The notes under the pieces are model-generated. The model did not search any database and was not told where the DNA came from. It saw nothing but the letters and a program-made list of their open reading frames with translations. Made by a program: the position numbers and the translations under genes. Below, piece after piece: positions 42,641 through 56,384 of a stretch of 64,000 nt of DNA (position 1 is its first letter; each line of letters starts with the position of its first letter). Origin of the DNA: Conus ventricosus (lineage: Eukaryota; Mollusca; Gastropoda; Neogastropoda; Conidae); contig CM031628.1 of assembly GCA_018398815.1 (NCBI GenBank), positions 5,979,635 to 6,043,634 of the forward strand, given 5' to 3'.

Positions 42641-45249
42641 TGGTACTTTTTTTTTGTGGGTGTTTGTAATTTTCGGTTTTTTTTTTTATTTTTTTTTTGT
42701 ATTTTTGTTTTCCGTGCACACCAATCTGCAGAGCTTCTCTTTGCTTTAGACCCTCTTTTTCCCCTCTGTGTCCCCTTTCCCCTTTTTGTGAACCGGATGC
42801 CTGTCTGCGTGCAGCAGAAGGCAGCTAAAGGGGAAAAAATTTTTTGTAGGATTTTTAAAAAAAATTTGTTTTTGCCACTGATCTTTTAAGTCTTGATCTT
42901 TTAAAAGGGGGAAATGAAAATCACGGAAAAAAAGGGAAAAAAACGAAACGGTTTTTTTTGTCCCACCCAATTTGGCCTTTACAGACTTCATTTCAAAGTC
43001 TCTCTGGGAAAACCCAGATTTGTGAGGCCCTGTCAGGGGGGGGGACAAAGTGGAGATTTTTTTTCCCAATGACTTGGTGTCTTTAGTTCTTTTTTTCCTC
43101 TTATATGTAAAAATCAAACAGGCCCCATTGAACACCAACAAAGTGACTCAGCATCAGTGTTCTTTTCCCCCAAGGGTGTTCCCCGCATTGAAAACCTGAA
43201 TCAATACTCCAGTGGTTTTACTGGAGCGATTTTGAAACGGGAGAGTCCGGGTATGGGCTGTGTGGGGGATTTTGAAATGAGTGGTAAACGATAATATGGA
43301 AGAAACTGGGGAAACAACAGCACAAAAAGAAAAAATTTAAAAGGGTTTCCCAATCCCCTTTTTGTTTTGAAATTTCCAGCAGAGCGCATGTTCTTTAGGG
43401 GGATACCCGTGTGATTCTTTTAAATGGTTAATGTTGTTTTTTTAAAGGTTACATTGCATTTTTTGTTTAAGACACAAGGAAAGGGCAGTGATTTTTGGGT
43501 TTGGTTTTGACTTTTTTTTTTTTTTTTTTTTTTTAATACGGTTACAGAGTGGGGGGGTTTTAGCAAAATCATGTGGGGATGACCCGGGTTTTTGGGTTTT
43601 TAATTTCGTAGGGAAAACCCCTGATTTGCAAATATTGATACCGAAACTGAAAACCCCCATTTTTAATTGAAATTGAAATTGAAAAGTTCCCCCCATTTTT
43701 TTCTGACCCATGTATAATGTTAATAATCCCTTTTTGGGTGGGTTTGTGTGTGTGTGTGTGTGTTTTTGGTGTTTGTGTGTGTGTTGGGGGTTTTGTGTGT
43801 GTGTGTGTTTTTTTGGGATTACAGGGTTGGGGTTTTGGGGGGGGTTTTTTTTTTTATTTTTTTATTTTTTTTAATTTGCTTTGGAAATTGGGGATGAGAA
43901 AAATTTTTGGGATGATGGTTCTTTAAATTGTAATCAAACATAGAATAGCTGACCCTTTTTCCAAACAGGGAACTTATTACAATATTAGTAGCCAAAAAAG
44001 TTTGAATAAAGTCTTGGGGAAAATAAAGCGTGTGATTTTGAAACGGTTTGCATTTTTTTGTACAATGTTCGAATTTGCAGGTTCTTCAGGGGCCAAAATT
44101 TTTAGTCTAATTTGGGTTTTTTGGGGGGGGTTGTCACCCAAAGTTTCCTCAATATGAAGGAACTTTTAATAAGTATGTTTTTGATTGTATGGGATCTTTG
44201 TAAATGTACGTGTTATTTTTGGATTTGTGTATCTTACAATTTTTTTTGTCTTGGGCTGGGGAAAAAATGTTTGGAAAAAATTCCTGGGGAATACTTTTTT
44301 TTTCATGCTTTTTTTGAAAATAAAGGTGTAAGTAAAACCTTTCCAGTGATTTTTTTTCATGCATCCTCAAGTTTTAAAGATTTGCTTCCTACAGGAGAAC
44401 AAGAGTGGAGCAGGTTCAAGGGCACTTTGTAAAATTTTAAAAAAGGGTATTGGAAAAATTTCGGGGAGTTTTTTCGGGAAGAAAAATGGATAGCAAGTTT
44501 TTTTTAAACCCGGGGTTTTTCAAAAAAAGGTTTTTTTCCAATTGCAAGGGGATAAATGACTTCAAAAAAAAGGAAAGATGTTTTGGAATTCCTGAGGAAC
44601 CCAAAATAGTAGCATATTTTTTCTAAAGAAAACTCATTCCCCCCAAAAAAAGAAAACTTTATTGGGTAAATCGGGGGATTTTCGTAGGGCTGGCGGGACC
44701 CAGATAAAAATTTAAAAATGGTTGGTTAAATTTCTATTTAATAAAAATTTTTGGGAGTAAAAAGTTTTTTAATGCGAAAGGGGCCCCCAATGGCAGTATT
44801 TTTTTTAGATTGGATTTCTCAAGAAACGTTTCCATTTTGGTCAATGTATTGGGCCTGGGTCCCAGGAAAAACCCCAGCCAATTTTTTAATGGGGTTAAGT
44901 CCCTAAACTTGAACATTTGGGAAAAATAATAATTACTTGGGGGAGGAGATTTGGAAAATTTTGGGGCTAGCGGGAAACTTGTTTCAAAAAACTTTTTTCT
45001 AGTACCCCCAATTTAACCTAGATCGGGAAAAAATATGGATTTAATGTCCCCTTTGAATTGATTGAGGGTTTTTCAGAACTTTAAAACCCAAAAAATTAAA
45101 AAAAATATTCTTGCCCCAATTTAATACCATAAAACAAGGCGGGTTAATTATTTTCGAATCGAAAGTCTGTTGTCGGTTGTCATTTAGAATCTAATATAGG
45201 TCTCAGTTACCGTTAAATCATTCCTTTGTTTTATAAGTTTTTAGGGGAA

Positions 45250-48100
45250 GAAGAGAGGATGAAGATAACAGTACGGGAAAAATTTAAAAATTCGTTATTA
45301 AGAGACAAAAAAATTTTGTAGATGAAATAAAAGGAGCATTTCAAAAGTTAAAAAAAAAATACCTTTCCCGGGTCTACAATTTTTTCAAAAATTTTAATGG
45401 GTAAAGTGATATGCTACAGTTTACAATTTCAGATAAACTTTTTTTTTGAAAGGGTTGTTACAAAAATTTAAGAGAAAAAAATTGGCCTATTCATGCTATA
45501 AGAAAAAAATTGATTTAAAAGGGGAAAAGGGAACTTAAACAAAATTTTTCCCAAAATTTGATTTTCGAGTTGAATGAAGAATTTAGGAGAACAAGAAAAA
45601 TTAAAATTTGGGAAACAGAAAAACTAGGGGGAAAAGAAAATAAAAGGGAAATTTTATTGTTAGATAAAGGTAAAGGGGATTTGCAAAGGGGGAGAAACCT
45701 AGTAAATACTTTTGCAGTTGGGAAAAATTTTGGGAAATTTTGTAGTTCGTTAGGAGTTTTTTTTGAAAGATTGATGGTAATTTTAAAATCCGATCAAAAG
45801 ATTTAATCCAAAAGGGGTTGGGCCCCATTTTAGGGAACAACTATTTACAGAACAGAAAAAAGGAACCCCCAAAGATCTTAATGGTATAATAATGGATGTT
45901 TAAAAAATTTAAAAAAGAAAAAAGTGATCGACGGGAAAGGCCATTGACTAAAAACAAGGGGGTGGGGGCCCAAAAAAAAATAAAAACAACAAAAAGCCCG
46001 GGATCAGAGGGTTTTTAAATGTTAAATTTTTAAATAAATTCTTCTTGGGCAGTTTTTGGGCACCTTTCTTTTTCGGATCTCTGAACGTTTGGTTTTTTTT
46101 AAAACGAGATGTCAGTTACACAGAGCCCAGGGGGGTCTTGTTTGTATTCCCAAGGGGGATAAGCCAAAACAGAAATTTGAAAAAATTTGGGAGCCCAAAT
46201 TTCTCTGTTAAATACGGCATACAAAATAAAATCGGGCCTCAATTGCAATTCGAAATCAAATGTGTTTACCAAAAATTTTCTGAGGCCCAAAAAAGCGCTT
46301 CATGGGGGGGAAGATACATTGGAAAGAATATTAAAAAAAATTTCAATGATTTTTTTTCCCAATTTAACCGAGGAAAAAAGCACCCCAGGGCTTTTATTTA
46401 TTTGGGGATTTTAAAAAAGGAAATTTGATACATCTTTTGGCCCTTTTGAAAAAAAGCGCTTAAATTTTTTTTCAATTTGGGCCCCCGTTTTTATAAGGGG
46501 TTGTCCCCCCTTTTAAAAAGGGGAAAATGACTCCTGTGTTTTGTTTAAGGGGAAAATATTCAAAATGGTTTCCAGCCCAAACGGGAGTGCGGCAGGGGGT
46601 TCCTTGTTTCTCCCCCCCCTATACCGATGGGGAAGAAAGGGGCCCGCCCGTTCTTATTAGACAAAATATTGATAAAAAAGGGGTCAGGGTTTGGGGGTCA
46701 AGGGCCTTTTCCTTCCCGCAATTCCGAAATTGATTCCAATATATTTTTGGATGGTACAGGAAAAGTCGTTCAAGGGAAACCCATAAAGGGTTTTGAGACT
46801 TTTTGCCCAAAGTCGGGGTTTAAAAATTAAAAAAGAAAAAACAAATGGCGTGTGGTTTGTAATATGAACATTCAAACATGAGATTTTGCGTGATGAAAAT
46901 TTTTCTCTGGAATCCGGGAAATTTTTTAAAATTTTTTGGGTATACATTTTTTGTGTGGCCCATCAAAAGAATAAGGGATAAAAATTTTTTAAAAGGGAAA
47001 ATTAAATGACATTAAATGGGGGGGTAGGGGTTAAATGGGTAAGAGGACCTTTCCCCAAAGGTAAGAAACAGTATTGAAAAAAAATTGGTTTTGTCTAAAC
47101 TAAACTTATCTTTTGTAAATCTCCCTTTAATCCTCCGGTAAATTTTGTTAAAGAACCCCAAAGGGCTTTATTCCCCTTTTTTTAGGGAAAATTAAACCCA
47201 GCCAAGATAAAAAGGGGTTAGTTTCAAACCCATGTTGATGGGGATTACGGGTGGGTTTTTTACCTGCTTATATTACTTTTATTAAAAGTATCCTGGCTTA
47301 AAAGGGTAACTTATGAAGGATGTTTGCAAACTTTTTTGTATGCCCTTTTTTCCCAAATTTTTTTTTAAAATTTTTCAAAAAATCGGAAGAATTTGTAATT
47401 TTTTGTTTTTTAAAAATTGGGAAAAAATTTGTTTTTGGGGGCAGGGCGTGCTGAAAAACTGCAAAAAATTGTACATGAAATGCCCCCCCCTGAAACCTGC
47501 CCGAATTTTTGGGGCCCGAGGCATTCCTTACAAAAACATAAAACTAAGAGCCCGGGATGTAGTATTCTTAAAGAAAAGGGTTTTTAGGAAAATATTTTTT
47601 TTTTTACCCCAATTGTAAAATTTAAATGTTTAAAAAATTCCAAAAACCTTCAGAGAATTTAAAGGGAAAAATTTTTCCCAAAAATCAGGCGAACTAACTT
47701 TCTTCCCTTTTAAAGGCATTTTTCAATGCCCTCTTTTAATACCCCGGGAGAAATGTAAAATTGAGATTTATCCTTGGTGTAGTGAAAAAGTTAAAAAAAA
47801 CTTGGGAAAATAATTCCCAAAAAAGGAGGGGAAAAGTGTCCAAGGGGAATGCTTACAAGACAAATTTTACCAAATGCAAACCTTTAAAATTTGGGGCAAA
47901 TTATAAAAAATCTAAAATTTGGGTTTGAAATTTTCAAACAGTGGCATAAGTGTCCAAAGAATTAAAAAGATGGTTCCCGGTTTAGAATTTCTACATCGCC
48001 TTTTTAAATACAAGGGAAAATCTGTTTGCTTAAAATTGGGGAGGACCCTGTATGTACCCCCGTCAAACTGGAAAAACCCAAACCCATACAACACTTTTTA
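45250..48100 (+). mobile_element. L1/Tx1-like LINE (LINE C), heavily corrupted
   Basis: Plus-strand translations across frames keep the order of an L1/Tx1-type ORF2. There is a charged linker (IWETEKLGGKENK, 45,608), KGDLQRG, KSPG near 45,994, VCIPKGDKPKQ near 46,150, SLLNTAYKI (46,205), LFDFEKA-like remains near 46,400, QTGVRQG (46,575), a weakened F-x-D-D region near 46,735, SGLKIKKEKT (46,815), then KIKRGLVSNP and LPAYITFIK (47,200-47,290). Together these identify a reverse transcriptase, though no single frame holds for long. The endonuclease part upstream is not legible. Confidence 0.65.
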
Positions 48101-48849
48101 TGGGGCTGTTGTGTTTGGGCCAAAAGTTTGGGTCGGTTTTTAACCAAGGGTTTCCAGTGACTGTCGGCATTGGGGGGCGTTAAATTTTTTAGAAACATTG
48201 GGTTGTTTTTTTTGGGGGAAAAAAAGGGGTCAAAACAAAATTTTGGGCCTTTAAATTTTATCCTAAATTTTGGCAAAAAATTTTTCCTTTTTTAAAAGGT
48301 TTTTCATTAAAATTCAGTGCCCCCTATACAAGGGTTTCCCGGGTTTTGTTTAAACAGAAATTTCAAAATCTTAGGTTTCATGCACTTTTTGGAAGGCACT
48401 TTGCCCCTCTTTTGTGAAAAGTGGGCATTATTCAAACATTGTTTTTAAAAGCTTTTCTTTTTGTAATTGGAGAGTAACACCTTTTGGGGGATACCCTTTT
48501 CTGGGGCGGGTTGTCGCTTTTACTGTTGGTCTTTAACCAAAAAAAAAGATAAGGGCTGTTTAAATGAAAAAGCAAAAATCCAAATGGGAACTTATATTTT
48601 TGCCCCATCCATATAAAAAAAATATTTAAGGGGGGTAGAAGTTCATTTTAATATCTCTAATGTGGGCCCCCCAAATTTTAAAAAACTGAAATTTATACAC
48701 TTTGTTTATGTGTGTGCAGTGTTGTCTTTTTTTAGTTGCTTTTTTTGGGGTTTTAAATTTCTTTTTGGCCCGAGTACATTTTTTTTTTGAATTGTTGAAC
48801 TTTTTTAAAAACTTAATCTAAATTATTAAGGTTTTTGTGTGGGGATATG

Positions 48850-49300
48850 AAAACTAAAATTTTAAAAATGCCGTGTGTGTATAACAATTTTTTGTATAAG
48901 TGTGCGTATAAATGTGTGTATGTGTGTGTATATATTGGGATATATGTGGGATGAAAATGTATAGTGTGTAAAATAAGTGTGTGTGTATGTGTATGTAATT
49001 TTTGTTTTATGTAATATATGTATACATGTATAATATAAAATTTTATAAAAATTTTTGTATGTGTAATTTTTTAATTTTATATATAGTATGTATGTGTGTA
49101 TGTTTGTGTATATATATATTTTTGGATATGTTTGGGAAATATATGGTTATATATGTGTGTTTTTTGGGGAAAAATTTTGGGATTTAAGTGTAAATATATT
49201 TTTATGTGTGTTTTGTATTTGGGTATATGTGTATGTATAAAAATATTTATGGGTGGTGGGAAAGAAAGTATATCTTTAGGTGTTTGTGGTAATTGTGGGT
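48850..49300. repeat. TG/TA-rich simple sequence
   Basis: Irregular (TG)n and (TATG)n stretches within the low-quality block. Confidence 0.7.
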
Positions 49301-50499
49301 AGGGTTTTTGGGGGTGATAGGGGTTGTATAATTTCTTGGGTTTTTTTCTTTGGGTTTTTTGTTGGGGTTTTTTTTGTTTCGGGGTTTTCCTTTTTTTCCA
49401 ATATAAAATATGTATTTTAAAAAAAAATTTTTTTAAAAAAAAACCTTTATAACTGAGCTATGAAACAACATACAATACGGAAAACTGTTTTTTTTTCATT
49501 CCCCCTCACAGGGCACTTTTTGTGAGGGTTTAAATTTTTTATTCAGTCTTAGACAAATAAGCGCCTTTAACATAATTAAAGGCACAAATTATTTGAACAA
49601 ATTGAATTATTTGGGGACATCTTTAAACCCAATTTTTTAAACAAATGTTTTGTTTTAGACAGTGATGAATGTGGGAGGAATTTTTGATTGTTTATATATT
49701 TTCCCGGGGTTCATATACATGTTCGATGTTTTTGCCGGGAAAGGGGTTAAAAAGATTTAAATTTAAAAAAAAAAAAAAAAGAAAGAAGTGCAAAAAAAAA
49801 AAAAAGAACGTTTAAAAAGGGTATAATAATATTTTTTATTTAAAAGGGGCAGATGAGTGGGCCCGGGCCTTTTTGTCCCTTTTTTAAAATAATCTTTACG
49901 TTGACTCCACATTTTTCCCAGTTTGTGTTTGAAATTTTGCCGGTGCAAAACCCCCGTGTGGCGTGCCCCCAACCCCACGTGGGTTTTGTGTTGTGTGTGT
50001 TGTGTGTGTGTGGGTGTGTGTGTGTGTGTGGGTGGGTGAAAATGGTTTTTTACCCGTTGGGAAGAACCAAACTTTTATTTTACAAGGAAAAACTATAAAA
50101 GGGCCCCAAACCTTTCAAAAAAAAGGGATAGACCAGAGGAATGGGCTTTTAAAATTTGCACTGTAAAACAAATTTCATTTGGGAAATGTGCATATATTTA
50201 TATATTTTACTGATTTTTAAATTTTTGGGCATGCAAGACAATTTTTCATTTGTTCCTTTAAAATGAAAGGGAAAGTAATAACAAGAAAAACCCTTTTTTT
50301 AAAAAAATTTAAACTGAAATTGTTATTCGGCCATGGAGTTTTCCGCAAAATTCGGGAAAAATTTAATTTCTAAAATTAAAGACTTTTGGAGTGCAATTAA
50401 AAAATTTTTGTGGGTGGGGTGGGTGTTGGTGTTTTGGGGTTTTGTGTAAATAAAAAGTATTGCCCAAAAAACAAACTTTATCTATTCGGAAAAATTATT

Positions 50500-51354
50500 T
50501 TTTATGAAATTTTTAAAGTTATTTGTAAAAACGTGAAAATTTTACAACATATACCATGTTAGGTTTGAAAATACCTTAACAAGAAACAACAACTACACAC
50601 TTAAATGCAAGTCATACAGATCCTTTCCCAAAATTTACATTTTCAGAGTTTCTGAAAACATCATTACTTCATCGCAAAATATGCAAGTTGTATTCAAAAG
50701 TTCAATGCATCATTTAAGCCAGCTTAGTTCCCTTTTATTGCATTGGTAAATGCTTGAACAATGAAAGAAAAACTCTGATAAATTAGAATGAACAAAACTG
50801 ACTGGCAAATCATTTCAGTGAGTAACACTTATTTTTCAGTTTCCAATGATTGTCATGTTCAATGTTCAAATAAACGATAGGAAATTTAGATGGAAATCTG
50901 TTTAATGTTAGAAATGTGTTATATCTCATTATTTCATGTAAATATATATTTGGGTGTGTGTGTGTGTGTTCAACTTGTTAGGCATCATTGGTTTATTTAT
51001 GTTTTTTGACATCCTGCATACCCCAGATGGGCGAAAGGATTAATTAAAGTTCACATTTCAAAGTCCAAAAGCATATGTGTGTGAATTCTTAGACCTCTTG
51101 ATATATGTTTGATGTGTCTGTACAGATCGCATCAAATGTGTACTGTGCACATATACACATGTATGTCATATATGTTGTAGAGGGGTGGAGAATGACAAAA
51201 AGGTGCATGTGTATGTGAATATATCTGTGCTTTAGGTGCTCATATGTGCAATATTAGACAGTCTACATAACATAATCATGAGCTTTATTAATCAGATCAA
51301 AAGTAGTCATAACAACACCAGCTGTATTACAACACATGCATTTGCAAACTTGCT

Positions 51355-51419
<65 letters not shown>

Positions 51420-51697
51420 GTTTGGCGCTCTCCATAACTGGTGATGGGGAACTTCAAAAAATTTAAGCAGGAATCCTGATTGTATGTTTCATTACACCCA
51501 CCACTTGTGTTACTAGGCAACCAAATTACTTGACTGTTTAGAGTCTGAGTAATCAGATTTCATTTTGACTCTTTCCCCTAATTCCCATTTATTGACTGCC
51601 AAGTTGACCCAACCTTGTTTACTCATCAAGGTTACCTGTTTATTAACTAAGTATTAAGCCTAAGTGACATATTTTTTTGTTGATTTTTTGAGAGTTT
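50500..51697. other. Unique AT-rich stretch with a (CA)n tract at 51,358-51,416
   Basis: Quality is normal again. No frame is recognised. The last 250 bp before 51,698 may be the 5' untranslated part of LINE B. Confidence 0.45.
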
Positions 51698-54600
51698 ATG
51701 TCTACCCTAGAATCCTTCAGGGTCTTTCAATGGAACTGTCGGTCTATCACCACTGGCCTTGATCAATTGAGTCAACATCTTGGACAGGAACATACCATGC
51801 ACTAGCCTTGCAATCCCTTAATGTCCGAAGAGACAAGCTGCCAAAACTCGAGGGCTTTTACTATCCCCCCATTACCCAAAATGTGGGGAATTACGATAAA
51901 ATCAATGTAGCAATATATATCCGTGAAGGTGAAAAATATCTTCTATGCCAAAGTCCTGTTCCACCAGACATCACAGGAGCTCATTCCTGCGCGGTCAAAG
52001 TTCAGGTCAACACAAACATGACAATCAATAAAGTGTCAATTTACCTACCGCAAGGCCCCAATGATCAGAATACAGAATGGCTTCGTAGTTTAGATTCTGA
52101 TAACAAATTTATAATTGCAGGGGATTTTAACGCCCATTCTCCATTTTGGAAAAAGAAAATAATAAAATAACTAGCAACCGCTTTGTAGAAAATTTAGTAG
52201 ATTCGTCCCTCTATCTTTTGAATGATGGTAGAATAACGCGTATCCCTGACAATCCTAATCATAAGCCGAGCGCTATAGATCTAACCTTTATTTCCCCTGA
52301 TCTAGCGCCACTATGTGACTGGAATCCGCTAATCGATACACTCAAACAGCGACCATTTACCTATTGTAACTGAACTAGAAACCGTAAGACCTACACTTAA
52401 TACAACTGAATTGAATAAAGATAAAATTCCAAAATTTAACTACAAATTTGCAGACTGGAACAAATTTTCCTTTTTACTAAGATCGTTTTACATAGATTCT
52501 ATGACGTAGATAACAAAGATGTTGATGAGTTGTATGACCATTTTCAAAATGCTTTAATAACTGCCGCAAGGCAATCGATACCAACGATAAAGCCTGTACC
52601 TTCTAAAAAACATGTGGGTAATGTCTGGTGGAATGAGGCTTGCGAAGAGGCCAAAAAGGAGAAAAATATTAAATTAAAAGATTACTTACGTAGTAAGGGA
52701 CCTGGGCGCGCTGAAAAACTTCTTGAGAAGAAAAGAGCAAAAAATAAATCCAACAGAACCATTGCTTTTGCTAAAAGGCAATACTGGTCGTCCTTTTGCA
52801 ATAATGAAGTATTCAGTTATAAAGACATACAAAAAGTATGGGGAAGAATGAAAACAATGAAACATGGAGTAAATCTACCTCAATACCCTGTCAAATTCAA
52901 CAATTGCAAATTTCCAACAAATTCAGAAAAATCTGAAGCTTTGTTGACATTTTCGCCAGAAACAGCAGTTTGGAAAAATTGTCTGTACAGACAAATGCAA
53001 AAAAAGATTATGAAGAAAAGGACATACCTGCGGTAGAGCAATCCATGAGACTGATTTGTATCTGAATACCCCCATAAACATTTGATGAAGTGCAGGAATG
53101 TATATCTAAACTGGGCACTAAGAAAACGTCTGTAGGGCTAGATGGGGTGTCCAATGACATGCTACGACATCTTCCATCTAATGTCTTATGTTTTCTTCAT
53201 TGTTTTATTCATAAGTGCTGGAGTGATGGCAAATTGCCCCAAAGTATGGAAAAGTTCAATCATAGTTCCCATTCACAAACATGAAAAAGCCGGAGTGACA
53301 TTAATAATTATCGACCCATTGCTCTTACGTCCCACACAGGTAAACTAATGGAACGCATCGTATTAAACAGACTAACCCATTACTGTAATAAGCATCAAAT
53401 CATTCCAAAAAACCAAGCTGGTTTCAAACAGATAGAACTACAGAAGAACACTTAGTGAAACTAACAACTCATGTCAAACAACAATTTGCACGCCGAAAAA
53501 ATGTCCTAGCAACCTTTTTTGATTTAAGGAAAGCGTACGAACGTGTGAGACATAAAAGACTGTTGTATAAACTAAATAATATTGGTATAAACGGTAACAT
53601 GTATAATTATATTCAAACTTTTTTAGAAAAAAGATCAATTCAAACAAGAATTGAACACACATATTCAACCCAAGGATATAGAAATGGGATTACCCCAAGG
53701 ATCTGTGATTTCGCCAATCTTGTTTAATATTCTAATGGCTGATTTACCAAAAGATTTATCTAAAGATGTTGTACGGCACAATTCGCGGACGACATTTGTT
53801 TATGGATGAATGTTACCATGAAGCGAAAAAACCCTGCACGATCACTTAATTATATACGCATCAAATATCAACATGAACTAAATAAAATCAATAGTTTTCT
53901 ACTAGAAAATGAACTATCTCTTTCTGTTGAAAAACAAATATTATACTATTCAATTCAGGGTACGACCCAGAGAAGCTTCCAGTGTTTACTATAAATGGTT
54001 CTATCTTACAGTATGTGAAATCTGTCAAGTTTTTAGGTGATATATAAATTCTAAACTTTCTTGGAATCATCACATTGACTATATTATAAACAAAGCAAGA
54101 AAAAGTTAAACTTTCTGAAGATCGTAACTAAACAAAAGTGGGGACAAGATACAACACTTTAACTGCTCTGGCAACGGCTCTCGTGCGTTCACGGCTTACT
54201 TATGCCCAAGAAGTCTTTTTTAGCGCGCCACAGTATCTTTTGAATAAATTACAAAGTATTGACTGCAAGGCTTATAAACTTGCTCTAGGTGTTCCCACAC
54301 ATGCGTCTAACTTAGGAACTTATAGTGAAGCTGGAATACTACCTCTTGAAGAATTAAGAAAAGCATCCTGCCTCAAAATTTACTTTAAAGAGTCTTACCT
54401 TGAATAATTTCTGTACAAACGAGGTGTCTTTAAAATCTGAAGTAGATTTTGCTAAACAGCGCGAGAAAATCCAATCATTAAAAACTAATTAAGTCTTATA
54501 TTTCCAATCAAAACATAGACTCTGAAATCACTAACATTGCTTCTAAACCATCCTTTTCACCAATTCCCAGGTGGGTGCAAAAAAAAGCCTCTTTTGATAT

Positions 54601-55489
54601 CAGTTCCAATGAAATATCAAAAAAAGAGATCCCCTATATATTAAAAGAATTTGTCAATGTTCATCTGGATGAAAATTACAGAAATCACATGAAGATTTCA
54701 CTGATGGCTCAATTTTAGACGATAATGTAGCAGGTGCTGCTTTTATTATTCCAGATTTGAATGTAGAGAAACTCTAATAATCTGGTAAAAATCTTTCCAT
54801 ATTTAGTGCAGAGCTCATCGCCATTTTGATGTCTTTGAATTTATGTTACATTACCCCCTAAATTCTTGTCGAATTCTTGTGTGTACCGATAGCAGATCGT
54901 TCTGGTGCCCTCCAGTCCCAAAATTCAAAAATTCGACTTGAGATTATATTAGAAATTAACCATGTCATTCATCATTTATCACTTAAAGGGATCACTGTTA
55001 CGTTTTATTGGGTACCATCTCACAGTGGAATTGTATCAAATGAAAAGGTTGATCACGCAGCAAAAAGAGCAGCTAGAAATATGGAAAGCACAACTTCACT
55101 TAATATACCTTTAGATCTTCAGAATGTTATTCCCTAATTGACAAACAGACTGGATAAGCTTCCAACAATCCTTAAAGAACTCGGAATCTCAGTACTATCA
55201 TAACTGTATTGCATACAGTTCTGGAACACAGAATAAAACAGCAAAAACTTATCAATCTCATATACCTAGAGATGTAAGAAGCTTAATCCACAGACTACGT
55301 TTAAATTCACTGAAAACAAAATTCAGTAGAAATGTTAGATGTATGTGTGGAAACGCACTAAGTGTTTCACATTTGTTAATTCATTGCCCCAAAACAAAGA
55401 ACTTGATTATCATGGCTGGTGGTAATACTGCCGATAGATCGACGTCATCACTCTCTAAAATGTTGAATAATTATTCGTTTCTCAATTAG
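51698..55489 (+). mobile_element. I/Jockey-like LINE with RNase H (LINE B)
   Basis: ORF2 begins MSTLESFRVFQWNCRSI, the usual F-Q-W-N-C-R-S start of the APE endonuclease. Endonuclease GDFNAHSPFW is at about 52,121-52,150. Reverse transcriptase has KTSVGLDGVSNDML (53,120), FFDLRKAYERV (53,516) and an A-D-D-I box in broken frame (about 53,780). Post-RT LVRSRLTYAQEVFFSAP is at 54,180; RNase H has VTFYWVPSHSGIVSNEKVDHA (about 54,997-55,060). The end carries the Cys/His knuckle CMCGNALSVSHLLIHC (55,340-55,390) and a stop at 55,487-55,489. The combination of RNase H and terminal knuckle fits the I/Nimbus group. More than ten indels inactivate it. No ORF1 is seen. Confidence 0.88.
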
Positions 55490-55546
55490 TTAGTCAAAGT
55501 TTGTTACAGAGTCCAGTTGGCAATTTTACTATAACTGTTTTTATCT

Positions 55547-55547
55547 A

Positions 55548-55580
<33 letters not shown>

Positions 55581-55830
55581 AAGCTTACGTAGTAGTATTC
55601 AAAGTTTTACACGCTTTTCCCCTATCCCTCCACCAGTCTTTTCATAAGCACACATTCGCATACCACACATACCATTAACACATCGTCTGATATCACTTTT
55701 AGTGAGAAGACGTTAAATTGAAAACAACACACACACACATGTATACACATACACACACACTGACTCGGGCAGCACAGGCACACACGTATGTACACATACA
55801 GATGCACGCACGCACGCACACGCAGACACT

Positions 55831-55891
<61 letters not shown>

Positions 55892-55930
55892 GCACGCACG
55901 CACGCATGCATGCAGGCACACCACACAGAT
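55547..55930. repeat. Poly-T run and (CA)n/(CG)-rich microsatellite
   Basis: About 30 T at 55,547-55,576; CA-rich from 55,727; perfect (CA)n at 55,832-55,887 followed by GCAC and GCAT tetramers. Confidence 0.93.
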
Positions 55931-55971
55931 CTATGTACTAAACTGACTGAGAACAAATTAATGAAACATAC

Positions 55972-56384
55972 CTTTGCTGAGACGACAATGTTCTGGCATC
56001 CATCCGGTCTGTAGGTCCAGATATCACGAACCCACCAGAAATGAACAGTCTGTACGCCTTCAGACTTTTGTAGGCTTTGAATTCTTCCGTAGTGTAGAAT
56101 CTACGCGCTCGTACCGAAAACAAAATAATTAACGATGCTAATGTAGGTCACTGCAGGAAGGTCGTCTGGTGCGCAGACCACGATTGCCTTGGATTTCGTA
56201 TGGATCAACTCCATCGATGTCCAGAATTTTGAATAGTATCTTTTTTTTCATTTGGATTAAGCTTTTGAGCGTATCTCAAGGCAGAAGTTGCGTTAGTTTG
56301 CACTGTGGCGTCCATGTCGACCAAGTCGAAACCCCCAAAGAAGGGAAGTAACTCTTTGTTACATTTCGACCTCGACACAGCCAT
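55972..56384 (-). pseudogene. Probable exon of a SWIM/YqaJ-type nuclease-like protein, frameshifted
   Basis: The ATG at 56,384 opens MAVSRSKCNKELLPFFGGFD and continues to YAQKLNPNEKK. A one-base shift at an A run near 56,243 and two more lead through VVCAPDDLPAVTYISIVNYF, FYTTEEFKAYKSLKAYRLF and DIWTYRPDGCQNIVVSAKV. It then meets a good 5' splice site (AAAG|GTATGT, exon end at 55,972). The Y-T-x-x-E-F-K-A-Y-K-S-L-x-A-Y block is one I associate with expanded mollusc and cnidarian proteins whose next exon has a SWIM zinc finger and a YqaJ-like nuclease domain; that part is not in view. The family call is from memory. Confidence 0.5.

Larger units (their letters stand above)
42450..50500. other. 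Low-quality sequence block
   Basis: Base composition changes abruptly into short runs of identical bases (AAAA, TTTT, GGGG, CCCC) everywhere. Where homology is recognisable (LINE C) many substitutions equal the neighbouring base. Quality recovers near 50,500. Frames here cannot be trusted. Confidence 0.75.

Noticed and set aside
42656..44432. Assorted 60-130 residue frames in 42.6-45.0 kb
   Set aside because: They lie in base-smeared sequence and contain no recognisable motif.
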